Shown: one piece after another, positions 34,237 to 41,846 of the stretch
How the letters are laid out: the number at the start of each line of letters is the position of its first letter
Numbering within the stretch: the stretch's first letter is position 1
Source of the DNA: Streptacidiphilus fuscans
GTDB taxonomy: Bacteria > Actinomycetota > Actinomycetes > Streptomycetales > Streptomycetaceae
DNA length: 64,000 nucleotides
Reading direction: 5' to 3'
Assembly: GCF_015690355.1 (NCBI RefSeq)
Contig: NZ_JADPRT010000001.1
Coordinates: 434,001-498,000 of the forward strand
Made by a program: the position numbers and the translations under genes
Notes under the pieces: generated by a model
The model's database searches: none
Told to the model about the DNA's origin: nothing
What the model saw: the letters and a program-made list of their open reading frames with translations, nothing else

Positions 34237-35262
34237 ATGGGATCGGCCCACAGGGTGACGGTGTTCGGGGCGTACGGACACACCGGGCGTTTCGTGGTGG
34301 CGGAGCTGCTCAAGCGCGGACTGGTGCCCGTGCTGTCCGGCCGGGACGCCGACAAGCTGGCGGCGTTGGCCGCCTCTCTCCGCAAGGAAGCGGGGGAGCT
34401 CGACGTCCGCCCGGCGTCGGTCGACGACGACGCCGCGCTCGACCGCGCGCTGGACGGTTCGGCTGCGGTGATCAACTGCGCGGGACCGTTCGCGACGACG
34501 TCGGCTCCGGTCGTCGAGGCGGCGCTGCGCGCGGGGATCCCCTACCTGGACGTCGCCGCCGAGATCGAGGCCAACGTCGACACCTTCGCGGACTTCGCCG
34601 ACCGCGCCCGCGAGGCGGGAACGGTCGTCGTCCCGGCGATGGCCTTCTACGGCGGCCTCGGCGACCTGCTCGCCACTGCCGCGATGGGCGACTGGACCTC
34701 GGCGGACGAGGTCCACGTCTCCTACGGCCTGAGCAGCTGGCAGCCGACCGCGGGCACGCTCGCCGCCGGCGTGGTCTCCCGCGAGCGGCGCGGCGGCCGA
34801 CGCGTCCGCTTCGCGAACGGGCGGCTGGAGTACGTCGAGGCCTCCGAACTCCCCACCTTGGAGTGGGAGTTCCCCGAGCCGCTGGGCCGTCGCCCGGTGC
34901 TGGGGGAGTTCACCATGGTGGACGTCGTCACCATCCCGAGCCACCTCGACATCCCCGAGGTCCGCACCTACATGTCCACGGCGGCGGCCGGCGACCTGGC
35001 TGCGGCGACCCCGGTCGACGAGCACGGGCGCACGGCCGAGACCTTTGTCGTCGACGTCGTCGTCCGTTCGGGCGACGAGGAACGGCGCGCCGTCGCGCGG
35101 GGCGAGGACATCTACGCGGTCACCGCGCCGCTGGTGGTCGAAGCGACCCAGCGTGTCCTCGCGGGCGAGACCCGGGCGGTCGGCGTGGCGTCGGCGGGTG
35201 AGCTGTTCGACGCGGCGGCCTTCCTCAAGGCCCTGTCGCCGCAGGTCTCCGTCGAGCTCTGA
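34237..35262 (+). CDS. saccharopine dehydrogenase NADP-binding domain protein (trans-enoyl-reductase-like)
   Basis: 341 aa from ATG 34237, with GGGAG upstream; longer frame 34186 is not needed. N-terminal Rossmann fold: VTVFGAYGHTGRFVVAEL (GxYGxTG) and LVPVLSGRDADKL, followed by VINCAGPFATTSAPVVEA and PYLDVAAE. C-terminal part contains FYGGLGDLLATAAMGDWTSAD. This is the family of trans-acting enoyl reductases and short saccharopine-reductase-like proteins. Redox role likely; substrate unknown. Probably controlled by the divergent GlxA-type regulator. Confidence 0.88.
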   Translation: MGSAHRVTVFGAYGHTGRFVVAELLKRGLVPVLSGRDADKLAALAASLRKEAGELDVRPASVDDDAALDRALDGSAAVINCAGPFATTSAPVVEAALRAGIPYLDVAAEIEANVDTFADFADRAREAGTVVVPAMAFYGGLGDLLATAAMGDWTSADEVHVSYGLSSWQPTAGTLAAGVVSRERRGGRRVRFANGRLEYVEASELPTLEWEFPEPLGRRPVLGEFTMVDVVTIPSHLDIPEVRTYMSTAAAGDLAAATPVDEHGRTAETFVVDVVVRSGDEERRAVARGEDIYAVTAPLVVEATQRVLAGETRAVGVASAGELFDAAAFLKALSPQVSVEL

Positions 35263-35283
35263 GCCTTCTGCTGAGCCGCCGGC

Positions 35284-35643
35284 TCAGACCGCACCGCCGA
35301 AGAAGACCTGCACCTCCCGGATGAGCCCGTCCCGCACGGTGATCGCCTCGACGTTGCGGTACCGGCCGCCCGTCGTGAGCTCGTACTCGTACTGGACGAA
35401 GACAAGCTCGGGGGTGACGGGGACGACGTGCAGCATCCGCTGCTCGGTGAAGCGGTCGGCGGTCGGGAAGCAGCGTTCGAAGAAGGCCGCCCTGTCGATG
35501 CGGTCGTCCTGCGGGCTGGTGAAGGTGAAGTCGTCGGCGTAGAGCGGCAGCGCCGCGTCCCGATCCTGCGCCCGGTAGGCGCGGAACGCCGCCTCGACCA
35601 CGCGGGTGGGGCTCGGCGGGCTCGTCGGGTTGGCGTCGTCCAC
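35284..35643 (-). CDS. SnoaL-like NTF2-fold protein
   Basis: 119-aa NTF2-like fold: VEAAFRAYRAQDRDAALPLYA, DDFTFTSPQDDRIDRAAFFE, TPELVFVQYEYELTTGG and REVQVFFGGAV, with the pocket Asp/Trp-like pattern of SnoaL proteins. It is convergent with the saccharopine-dehydrogenase-like gene. Polyketide-cyclase relatives exist, but many are catalytically undefined. Confidence 0.86.
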   Translation of the reverse strand: MDDANPTSPPSPTRVVEAAFRAYRAQDRDAALPLYADDFTFTSPQDDRIDRAAFFERCFPTADRFTEQRMLHVVPVTPELVFVQYEYELTTGGRYRNVEAITVRDGLIREVQVFFGGAV

Positions 35644-35825
35644 GGTGATCTCGACCTCCGTGCATCGGGCTGGCGATCTCCTCGTTTCAGGGTAGGGCCG
35701 GCCGTCCAGCAGGACCTTCCGAAATTCAGTTGCCCGGTCCGCGCGACGGGTGCAGCATCACCGCATGACCGCCTCCGTCTGCAGCAGCCGACACCCCATC
35801 AGCCCGCTTGCAGAGAGCCGTGATC

Positions 35826-36395
35826 ATGACCTACACCCTTCGCGCATACGCCCCTTCTGACGAGACCTCCTGGCTCCGCTGCCGGGTGCTCGCCTTCCTC
35901 GACACCGCGTACTACGACTCGGTCGAACCCGCCAAGCCGACCGTCGCAGCACCCGGCCTGGAGCTGGTCGCCGTGGACGAGCACGGGGCCGTCGTCGGGA
36001 TCATGGACGCCGAGGTCGAGGGCGACCTGGCGACCATCGAAACCGTAGCGATCCACCCCGACCACCGACGCCGCGGCCTGGCACGCGAGTTGCTCGCCCG
36101 CACCCGCGCCTGGGCCCGCGCCGCGGGCGCGACCACCCTGGACGCCTGGACCAGGGACGACGCCGACACCCTCGCCTGGTACCGAGCGGTCGGCTTCGCC
36201 GAGAGCGACCACTACCTCCACGTCTACGCCTTCCACTACGCCGACCCGGCCGAGCCGGGCCGCGCCGTCGTCCAGGCGGCGGCGGGACTGAAGCCCATCC
36301 ACGTCTTCGCCCACGCTCCGCTGGCCGAAGAGGCGCGCATGCGCGAGGAGTTCGGCCGGGTCCATGTGTGCCGCCGCTTCGCGATGGCGATCTGA
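35826..36395 (+). CDS. GNAT N-acetyltransferase
   Basis: 189 aa from ATG 35826; GTG 35820 in the same frame is an alternative. Acetyl-CoA loop VAIHPDHRRRGLARELLART near residue 80, followed by ATTLDAWTRDD and DTLAWYRAVGFAESDHYLHV, the classical GNAT order. The C-terminal 40 residues extend beyond the fold (LKPIHVFAHAPLAEEARMRE). Acceptor unknown. Confidence 0.88.
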   Translation: MTYTLRAYAPSDETSWLRCRVLAFLDTAYYDSVEPAKPTVAAPGLELVAVDEHGAVVGIMDAEVEGDLATIETVAIHPDHRRRGLARELLARTRAWARAAGATTLDAWTRDDADTLAWYRAVGFAESDHYLHVYAFHYADPAEPGRAVVQAAAGLKPIHVFAHAPLAEEARMREEFGRVHVCRRFAMAI

Positions 36396-36420
36396 CGGCC
36401 GCGCGGTCAGCTCCGGTCCG

Positions 36421-36783
36421 TCACGCGACGACGCGCTTGTGGTAGGTGACCCGGTCGATGTCGCGCACCTCGACCGTCACCTGGACGGTCAGGCCGGGCA
36501 CTGGCGAGAGGCAGCGCCCGGCCGCCTCCATGGCGATACGCCCCAGCTCCTGCTTGGTCGCAGGTGTGCGGCCCGAAAGGATCGCCAGCTCCACGTGGAC
36601 CATCGCGTCCTGCCCGGATCCCTCGCCGATGACGTGCTCTCCGCTCACGTAGAACCTGGTCTTGAAGTCGTCGAGCGGACCTTCGAGGAGGTCCGCCGCC
36701 GGCGGGTGCAGAGCAAGGGCGAAACCTCGCCGGTCGAAGGCGTCGGTCAGCTCAGCGGAGTACTCAACGGTGATCTGCGGCAT
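36421..36783 (-). CDS. 5-carboxymethyl-2-hydroxymuconate isomerase-like protein
   Basis: 120-aa tautomerase-superfamily protein. After the initiator Met the chain starts with Pro1 (MPQITVEYSAEL), the catalytic base of this family. Further hallmarks: DAMVHVELAILSGRTPATKQEL and VQVTVEVRDIDRVTYHK. Length and start match HpaF-type isomerases of homoprotocatechuate degradation. No other hpa genes are near, so it may be a stand-alone tautomerase. Confidence 0.85.
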   Translation of the reverse strand: MPQITVEYSAELTDAFDRRGFALALHPPAADLLEGPLDDFKTRFYVSGEHVIGEGSGQDAMVHVELAILSGRTPATKQELGRIAMEAAGRCLSPVPGLTVQVTVEVRDIDRVTYHKRVVA

Positions 36784-36867
36784 GAGGGACTCTCAGGTGA
36801 GAAGATTTCTCGGGTTTCCCCGGGAGCATAGCCAGCCGGGGGCACCCGTGATCTGGGCTCGCTCGGG

Positions 36868-36872
36868 GGAGG
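36868..36872 (+). promoter_or_regulatory. GGAGG ribosome site before the GTG at 36878
   Basis: GGAGG within GGGGGAGGA lies 5 nt upstream of GTG 36878 and fixes the start of the small protein; the longer open frame from 36662 would read through it and overlap the isomerase gene. Confidence 0.7.
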
Positions 36873-36877
36873 ATACT

Positions 36878-37180
36878 GTGCCGATCAGTACACGACTCGA
36901 AGGACGTATCCGGCGGGACTTTTCCGAACTCGGTTCTGCGGCAGAGGTTCTGCGCATACTCGACGATCTCCCCGACGCCGCCGGCTACGGCGCGGAGATG
37001 CTTGGAAGTGAGCGCTTGCAGACGGCGATCGTTCTGCTCGCGCAGGGAACCATCCGCCAGCTCGAAGCAGCGGTCCAACTCGCCAAGACGGACTGGCGCG
37101 ACGTCCTGGTCGCAGCCGAGCTGGCCGACGCGGACTGGCCGGCTCGACTGGACGCCGAGCTCGGTCCTGAGGCTGCCTGA
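36878..37180 (+). CDS. small helical hypothetical protein
   Basis: 100 aa from GTG 36878. Predicted all-helical and acidic (LEGRIRRDFSELGSAAEVLR; TIRQLEAAVQLAKTDWRDVL; VAAELADADWPARLDAELG). No signal peptide or motif. I do not recognise a named family, though the spacing and strong ribosome site mark it as a real gene. It ends before a bidirectional terminator shared with the 48-aa gene on the other strand. Confidence 0.78.
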   Translation: MPISTRLEGRIRRDFSELGSAAEVLRILDDLPDAAGYGAEMLGSERLQTAIVLLAQGTIRQLEAAVQLAKTDWRDVLVAAELADADWPARLDAELGPEAA

Positions 37181-37211
37181 TCTGTAGTCGGCGACGAGCC
37201 GCAAGTAGGCG

Positions 37212-37250
37212 AAAGGGCCCCGAGCTCCATCAGGAGTCGGGGCCCTTCGT
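37212..37250. terminator. bidirectional terminator between two small genes
   Basis: AAGGGCCCCGAGCTCC pairs with GGAGTCGGGGCCCTT (one bulged base) around an ATCA loop. It lies between the convergent small genes ending at 37180 (plus) and 37256 (minus); the AA/TT ends suit both directions. Confidence 0.8.
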
Positions 37251-37255
37251 CGTGC

Positions 37256-37402
37256 TCAGTCGCGCGGGTGAGGGTCGAAGACGACGATCCGGTTGGCGGC
37301 GTCGGGCCGCTCGGGCCAGACCGTTTGCTCAGTCTCCGCCTCTGCCTGCCGGTAGCGGGCAACCAGGTCGCGATGCTTCTCACTGATGTACTCGCTCGCC
37401 AC
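37256..37402 (-). CDS. 48-aa small protein with strong ribosome site
   Basis: 48 codons from GTG 37402, with AAAGGAG 6 nt upstream. The sequence is acidic and helical at first (VASEYISEKHRDLVARYRQA, EAETEQTV), then WPERPDAANRIVVFDPHPRD. It is too short for usual gene finders, but the ribosome site, GC codon bias and dedicated bidirectional terminator make it likely real. No known family. Confidence 0.7.
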   Translation of the reverse strand: MASEYISEKHRDLVARYRQAEAETEQTVWPERPDAANRIVVFDPHPRD

Positions 37403-37408
37403 GGCCGG

Positions 37409-37415
37409 CTCCTTT
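37409..37415 (-). promoter_or_regulatory. AAAGGAG ribosome binding site of the 48-aa gene
   Basis: Near-consensus Shine-Dalgarno sequence on the minus strand, 6 nt before GTG 37402. It is the main support for this small gene. Confidence 0.7.
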
Positions 37416-37585
37416 CGTCTAAACGGAGCGTAGCGGAGTGGCTGCGCTCAGCCGGGCTTGACAGTTCGCGGCGACCACGATCTGGCCGGATTCCGGGTGA
37501 CCCCAGAGGCGGGTGTCGGGGCAGAACCCGGCCTCGCGCGGATCGCCGCTTTCGAAAGCCGAGAGGTCGGCCGCTTGGGCGCGAG

Positions 37586-38431
37586 CTACGAGGCTGCGTC
37601 AGCAATCGACTTGTAGCGGATCGGGCGCCAGGTGGTGCGGGTGTGGGTGATGCGGAAGCCGGCGCGTTCGAGGTTGAGCTGGCTGGGGGAGCCGTAGGCG
37701 ACCGTGACGACGGCGAGGTCCGTGACCTTCGCGGCGTCGGCGAGGCGGTGGGTGATCAGCGCGCTCTGGCAGCCGTGGCGGCGGTACTGGGGGAGCGTCG
37801 CGGCGCCGCTGAGCAGGGCTCCGGTCGGGGTCACGTACAGGCTGGCGGCGGCTGCTGGGTGGCCGTTGACGCGGGCGAGGTAGCGGCGGACTGTCGTCGG
37901 GTCGTGTTCGGCGCGCAGCATCGTGCGGCGTTCAGACGGCGCGCTCGTGAGCTCGTAGCCGCCTAGGAGCGTGGTGAGGTAGTCGGTGTCGTCGGACGGG
38001 TCGAGTTCGTCCACGGTGACCGAATCGTGCGCGACCACTGGGGGCCGGGAGTCGCTGTCCAAGTGCCGGTGCAGGGTCGCCGTGACGGTGCCTGCGTACA
38101 GGCCGCGCAGGGCGAGAGCGGCGCCGAGGCGGTCGCCGGCGTCTCCGGCCCAGACCTCCAGAGTCGGCTCGATCCCGGCCTCAGTGAAGAACGCGAATAT
38201 CGCGTCGAGGTATGGGAGATCGTCCTCGTTGAACCCGCGAGCCTTGTTGTAGAAGGGCAGTTCGCGAAGCGCCGGGACGCGCAGCGCCACGGTCCGTCCC
38301 CAGCAGGCGGTTTCGGCGTCGAGGGACTGCCGCGCGGCGGGCGTGGCCGCGTCCAGGGAGAGCTTGGACGTGATCAGGTCTTCTGCGCGGCGCGCGATGT
38401 CGGAGAGCATCCCGTCAGGATGCCTGCTCAC
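37586..38431 (-). CDS. GNAT N-acetyltransferase with extra N-terminal domain
   Basis: 281 aa if started at GTG 38431, which overlaps the stop of the DUF5808 gene (GTGA); ATG 38410 (MLSDIARRAED) is an alternative. The C-terminal GNAT domain (about 145-275) has the acetyl-CoA loop ATLPQYRRHGCQSALITHRL and VVTVAYGSPSQLNLERAGFRI. The N-terminal half resembles a degenerate second GNAT unit (PFYNKARGFNEDDLPYLDAI). The coupling suggests joint expression with the DUF5808 protein. Acceptor unknown. Confidence 0.87.
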   Translation of the reverse strand: MSRHPDGMLSDIARRAEDLITSKLSLDAATPAARQSLDAETACWGRTVALRVPALRELPFYNKARGFNEDDLPYLDAIFAFFTEAGIEPTLEVWAGDAGDRLGAALALRGLYAGTVTATLHRHLDSDSRPPVVAHDSVTVDELDPSDDTDYLTTLLGGYELTSAPSERRTMLRAEHDPTTVRRYLARVNGHPAAAASLYVTPTGALLSGAATLPQYRRHGCQSALITHRLADAAKVTDLAVVTVAYGSPSQLNLERAGFRITHTRTTWRPIRYKSIADAAS

Positions 38432-38739
38432 CGCTCGCGCGAGGTGAGGTCGCGGGCGAGGCGGCCGAGGTTGAGGCCGTAGCCGATGCCGAAGGCGTGC
38501 GGGGTGAGGAGGGAGGGGTTGTCCGGGGCCCAGAACTCCGCGCGGACGCGGGCGAGGGTCGGCGGGCGGAAGTCGTAGGGCAGGCCGGCGATGCGGCCGT
38601 GCCAGGTGCGGTCCTCGGCGGGCTGGCCGAGTTCCTTGGCGAGGGCTGCGCCGACCAGCGCGCTGACGCCCGCGAGGACGAGCAGATTGAGCGCGTTGCC
38701 GCGCCGACCCACGGTGTTTTCAGCGTTCCGGGCTCCCAT
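38428..38739 (-). CDS. DUF5808 domain-containing membrane protein
   Basis: 103 aa from ATG 38739 (MGARNAENTVG); an extended frame from 38802 lacks support. One hydrophobic helix near residues 15-35 (ALNLLVLAGVSALVGAALA), then the DUF5808 motif LPYDFRPPTLARVRAEFWAP, DNPSLLTPHAFGIGYGLNLG. DUF5808 segments sit in small membrane or multi-domain proteins; function unknown. Stop overlaps the following acetyltransferase start by GTGA. Confidence 0.8.
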   Translation of the reverse strand: MGARNAENTVGRRGNALNLLVLAGVSALVGAALAKELGQPAEDRTWHGRIAGLPYDFRPPTLARVRAEFWAPDNPSLLTPHAFGIGYGLNLGRLARDLTSRER

Positions 38740-38938
38740 GCCGCGACGGTAAGTCGCCGCCGGGCGGCGGAGCAAGAGGAATCGCCGGATCTGTGGGAGC
38801 ACAGTTGAGGGCGCACCCGAGCGGGCATGGCCGAGCGGCCGGAAAGGTGCAGCGGCCCGCCGCGTCTCGGGACGCGAGGGGTCGCTGCGGTCTGCCGGGT
38901 CTGGGGGTCCGCGGGGGACGGCCGGGGGCCGGTGGGTG

Positions 38939-40345
38939 TCAGCTGAGCTCGCGCTCGGCGGTGAGCGGGGCCTCGGGGGCGATCGCGTCGCCCGGGACGG
39001 CGGGCGGGACCGGCTGGTTGCGCATCAGGGCGAAGTAGAGCGCCGAGGAGACGGCGAGGCCGAGCAGCCAGGAGATGTCCGCGCCGCCCAGGTGGGCGAC
39101 CATCGGGCCCGTGTAGAAGGTGGTGCTGACGAACGGCACCTCGACCAGGACGCCGACGACGTACGCGACCATCGTGCGCCAGTTGAACCGGCCGTAGCAG
39201 CCCGCCGGGTCGAACAGCGCGGGGATGTCGTACTTCTCGCGGCGGATCACGTAGAAGTCGACCAGGTTGATCGCCGTCCACGGGACCAGGAAGTACGTGA
39301 GCAGCAGGATGAAGTTCTCGAAGGTGTTGAGGAAGTGCGCCTGCCCGACCAGCGCCAGCACCGTCCCCACCGCGGCCGCGAGCAGGATGAACGCCGCCCG
39401 CAGGCCCTGTCCGACGTTGAAGCGCAGCAGCGCCGACAGCGTCGTGGTGGTGGACATGAACGCGCCGTACAGGTTGAGGACGTTGACGGCCAGCACGCCC
39501 AGCACCACGACCAGGTAGAAGAGGCCGGAGATCGAGCCGGGGGCCAGGCCCACGACGAAGGACACCGCGTTGTCGCTGAACGCCTTGGGTGCGACGGCCG
39601 CCGCCACGCAGCCGAACGACATCATCCAGATGCTGGCGCCGACGGACCCGGCGTAGGTCCACCAGAACGGCGGCGAGACGCGGGTGGAGGAGGGCAGGTA
39701 GCGGGAGTAGTCGGCGACGTAGGGGGCGTAGGTGATCTGCCACGTCGCGGCGATGGAGATCACCAGCAGGAAGGTGCCCCAGTTGAGCGAGCCCGCGTGC
39801 CACATCCCGGCCGGGTGGCCCTTGCCGGTGAGCAGGCGGTAGCTGAGGTAGGCGAAGCCGATGCCGCTGAGCAGGCTGATCCAGCGCTCGACCGTGTGGA
39901 TCAGCTTGTAGCCGTAGAGCGCGAGCACGGCGCAGACCGCCGCGACGGCGACCACTGCGGCGCTCTGCGGCATGCCGGTCCAGGCCGCGAGCGCCGAGCC
40001 GCCCAGGACCGCGCTGCTGGCGAAGAAGCCGAGGTACATCAGGATCACCAGCAGCAGTGGGATCACCGCGCCCAGGAACCCGAACTGCGCCCGGCTCTGG
40101 ATCATCTGCGGCACGCCGAGCTTGGGGCCCTGGGCCGAGTGCAGCGCCATGAAGACGCCGCCGAAGAGGTTGCCCACGACGAGCGCGAGGATCGCCCAAG
40201 GGAGCGGCAGCCCCAGCACCACTCCGAGAGCCCCGGTGACGATGGTGGTGATCTGCGTGTTCGCCGCGAACCAGACGGTGAACAGGGAGCGCGATCTCCC
40301 GTGCCGTTCGGATTCCGGGACGAACTCCAGTGCACGCCGTTCCAT
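38939..40345 (-). CDS. NCS1-family cytosine/purine permease
   Basis: 468-aa transporter with about 12 helices. ATG 40345 follows AAGGTGG at 5 nt. Family signatures: SLFTVWFAANTQITTIVTGA at helix 1, IQSRAQFGFLGAVIP, IAATWQITYAPYVADYSRYL in the substrate-contact helix, and LLTYFLVPWTAINLVDFYVI. NCS1 carriers of this branch take up cytosine, purines or allantoin-like compounds with cations. No catabolic genes are adjacent, so the substrate remains open. Confidence 0.92.
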   Translation of the reverse strand: MERRALEFVPESERHGRSRSLFTVWFAANTQITTIVTGALGVVLGLPLPWAILALVVGNLFGGVFMALHSAQGPKLGVPQMIQSRAQFGFLGAVIPLLLVILMYLGFFASSAVLGGSALAAWTGMPQSAAVVAVAAVCAVLALYGYKLIHTVERWISLLSGIGFAYLSYRLLTGKGHPAGMWHAGSLNWGTFLLVISIAATWQITYAPYVADYSRYLPSSTRVSPPFWWTYAGSVGASIWMMSFGCVAAAVAPKAFSDNAVSFVVGLAPGSISGLFYLVVVLGVLAVNVLNLYGAFMSTTTTLSALLRFNVGQGLRAAFILLAAAVGTVLALVGQAHFLNTFENFILLLTYFLVPWTAINLVDFYVIRREKYDIPALFDPAGCYGRFNWRTMVAYVVGVLVEVPFVSTTFYTGPMVAHLGGADISWLLGLAVSSALYFALMRNQPVPPAVPGDAIAPEAPLTAERELS

Positions 40346-40491
40346 GAGGGCCACCTTGGAAGCTCGAATCGTGTGGGGGATGCACACATCTTGCTGTATG
40401 GAGTCAGGCAGCTGTCAAGAGCTTGAATAATTTCATTCTGAGTCGCCGATGAGGTGCACAGGGGCCGCGATCCTGCCTATCGTGCTCGGCC

Positions 40492-40965
40492 ATGACGCAT
40501 GACTGGCGCAAGGACCGGATCGGCAGCGCGCTCGCGGGCGCCAACCCCTCGGTGATGCGGCGGCTGGACGCGGGCTTCGCGACGATCGGGGACGTGCAGT
40601 TCCTGCCGGGCTACTCGGTGCTGCTGGTGGACGACCCGTCGGTGCAGCGGCTGTCCGAACTGCCGCGCTCCAGGCGGCTGGCGTTCCTCTCCGACATGGA
40701 GCGGCTCGGCGAGGCGATCGAGCACGTCTGCCGCCGCCTCGATCCGGCGTTCCGACGCGTCAATCTGGAGATCCTCGGCAATACCGAACCGATGCTGCAC
40801 GCCCACATCTGGCCCCGCTACGACTGGGAGCCGCCCGAGTTGGTCGGCCGGCCGGTCTGGCTGCACCCGCGTGAGAAGTGGAGCGACCCGCGCCACGCGG
40901 TCGGCCCGCAGCACGACGCGCTGCGCGAGGCGATCGGCGAGGAGCTCGACCGGCTCGCAGATTGA
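40492..40965 (+). CDS. HIT-family nucleotide hydrolase
   Basis: 157 aa with HIT signature HAHIWPRYDWEP near residue 103 in place of the classical HxHxHxx, plus VQFLPGYSVLLVDDPSVQRL and MERLGEAIEHVCRRLDPAFR. Similar to the actinobacterial HIT-like diadenosine polyphosphate hydrolases, which carry His-x-His-x-x-Pro. Likely hydrolyses a nucleoside phosphate ester or anhydride. Divergent from the NCS1 permease; a role in nucleobase handling is possible but not shown. Confidence 0.82.
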   Translation: MTHDWRKDRIGSALAGANPSVMRRLDAGFATIGDVQFLPGYSVLLVDDPSVQRLSELPRSRRLAFLSDMERLGEAIEHVCRRLDPAFRRVNLEILGNTEPMLHAHIWPRYDWEPPELVGRPVWLHPREKWSDPRHAVGPQHDALREAIGEELDRLAD

Positions 40966-41047
40966 GGATTGACGTGCCGTCAGTATTCAAGCGGCGAGCT
41001 GAGGATGTTCACGACGCGCTAGCCGGTGCCCGAGTGACGGGCGGCCG

Positions 41048-41704
41048 TCATTCCAGCAGTCCGCGGCGGATCGCCTCGGCGACGGCGGCGGCGCGGTCGG
41101 AGACGCCGAGTTTGGCGTAGAGGTGCTGGACATGGCTCTTGACCGTGCTGGGGGAGAGGAAGAGCGCTGCCGCCGCCTCCGGGACGCTGCGGCCCTGGGC
41201 GAAGAGTTCGAGCACCTCGTGCTCGCGGGCGGAGAGGACGGGGGCGTCGACCTCGCGGCGGGCGTGGATCTCGGCGGCGAGGCCGTCGGTCAGGTGGGGC
41301 GGGACGACGGAGCGTCCGGCGGCGGCCTGGGCGACGGCGTCGACGATCTCGTCGCGGGAGGAGTCCTTGAGCAGATACCCGGCCGCGCCCTCCTGGAGGG
41401 CCTTGAAGACCAGGCCGCTGTCCTCGAAGGCGCTGAGCAGCACCACGCGCGTCGGTAGCTCGTCGCGGACGACCGCGTGCACCACGGCGATGCCGTCGAG
41501 GTCGGGCATCTTGTAGTCGATCAGCGCGACGTCCGGTTGGTGCTCGCGGATCGCGGCCAGCGCGGTGCGGCCGGTCTCCGCCTCGGCGACGACCTCGACC
41601 CGGCCGCTCTGGGTCAGCGAGCGGCGGACGCCCTCCCGGTAGAGGGGGTGGTCGTCGGCCACCACGACCCGGATCGGTCGGTCCTGCTGGGTTGTCCGGC
41701 TCAT
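41048..41704 (-). CDS. NarL/LuxR-type response regulator
   Basis: 218 aa from ATG 41704; a start four codons upstream is equally open. Receiver domain: acidic pair DD near 17-18, phospho-acceptor Asp63 (LIDYKMPDLDG), Ser in VVLLSAFED and Lys in YLLKDSS. The C-terminal LuxR HTH lies at about 155-215 (LSAREHEVLELFAQGRSVPE, FLSPSTVKSHVQHLYAKLG). It follows the sensor kinase gene on the same strand after about 140 nt, so the two form a two-component system. Confidence 0.94.
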   Translation of the reverse strand: MSRTTQQDRPIRVVVADDHPLYREGVRRSLTQSGRVEVVAEAETGRTALAAIREHQPDVALIDYKMPDLDGIAVVHAVVRDELPTRVVLLSAFEDSGLVFKALQEGAAGYLLKDSSRDEIVDAVAQAAAGRSVVPPHLTDGLAAEIHARREVDAPVLSAREHEVLELFAQGRSVPEAAAALFLSPSTVKSHVQHLYAKLGVSDRAAAVAEAIRRGLLE

Positions 41705-41846
41705 CGCGCTCACCATGCGTCCATGACGGGCCCGTTCGGCGGAGGATCAGGCCGTCCGTCCCGGCTCCGCCATCGTATGCCGGGCCGTTGCGGGCCGCCT
41801 GTGGGCCGCCTGTGGGCCGCCTGAGGGGCCGCGGCCGTGCGGTGGC

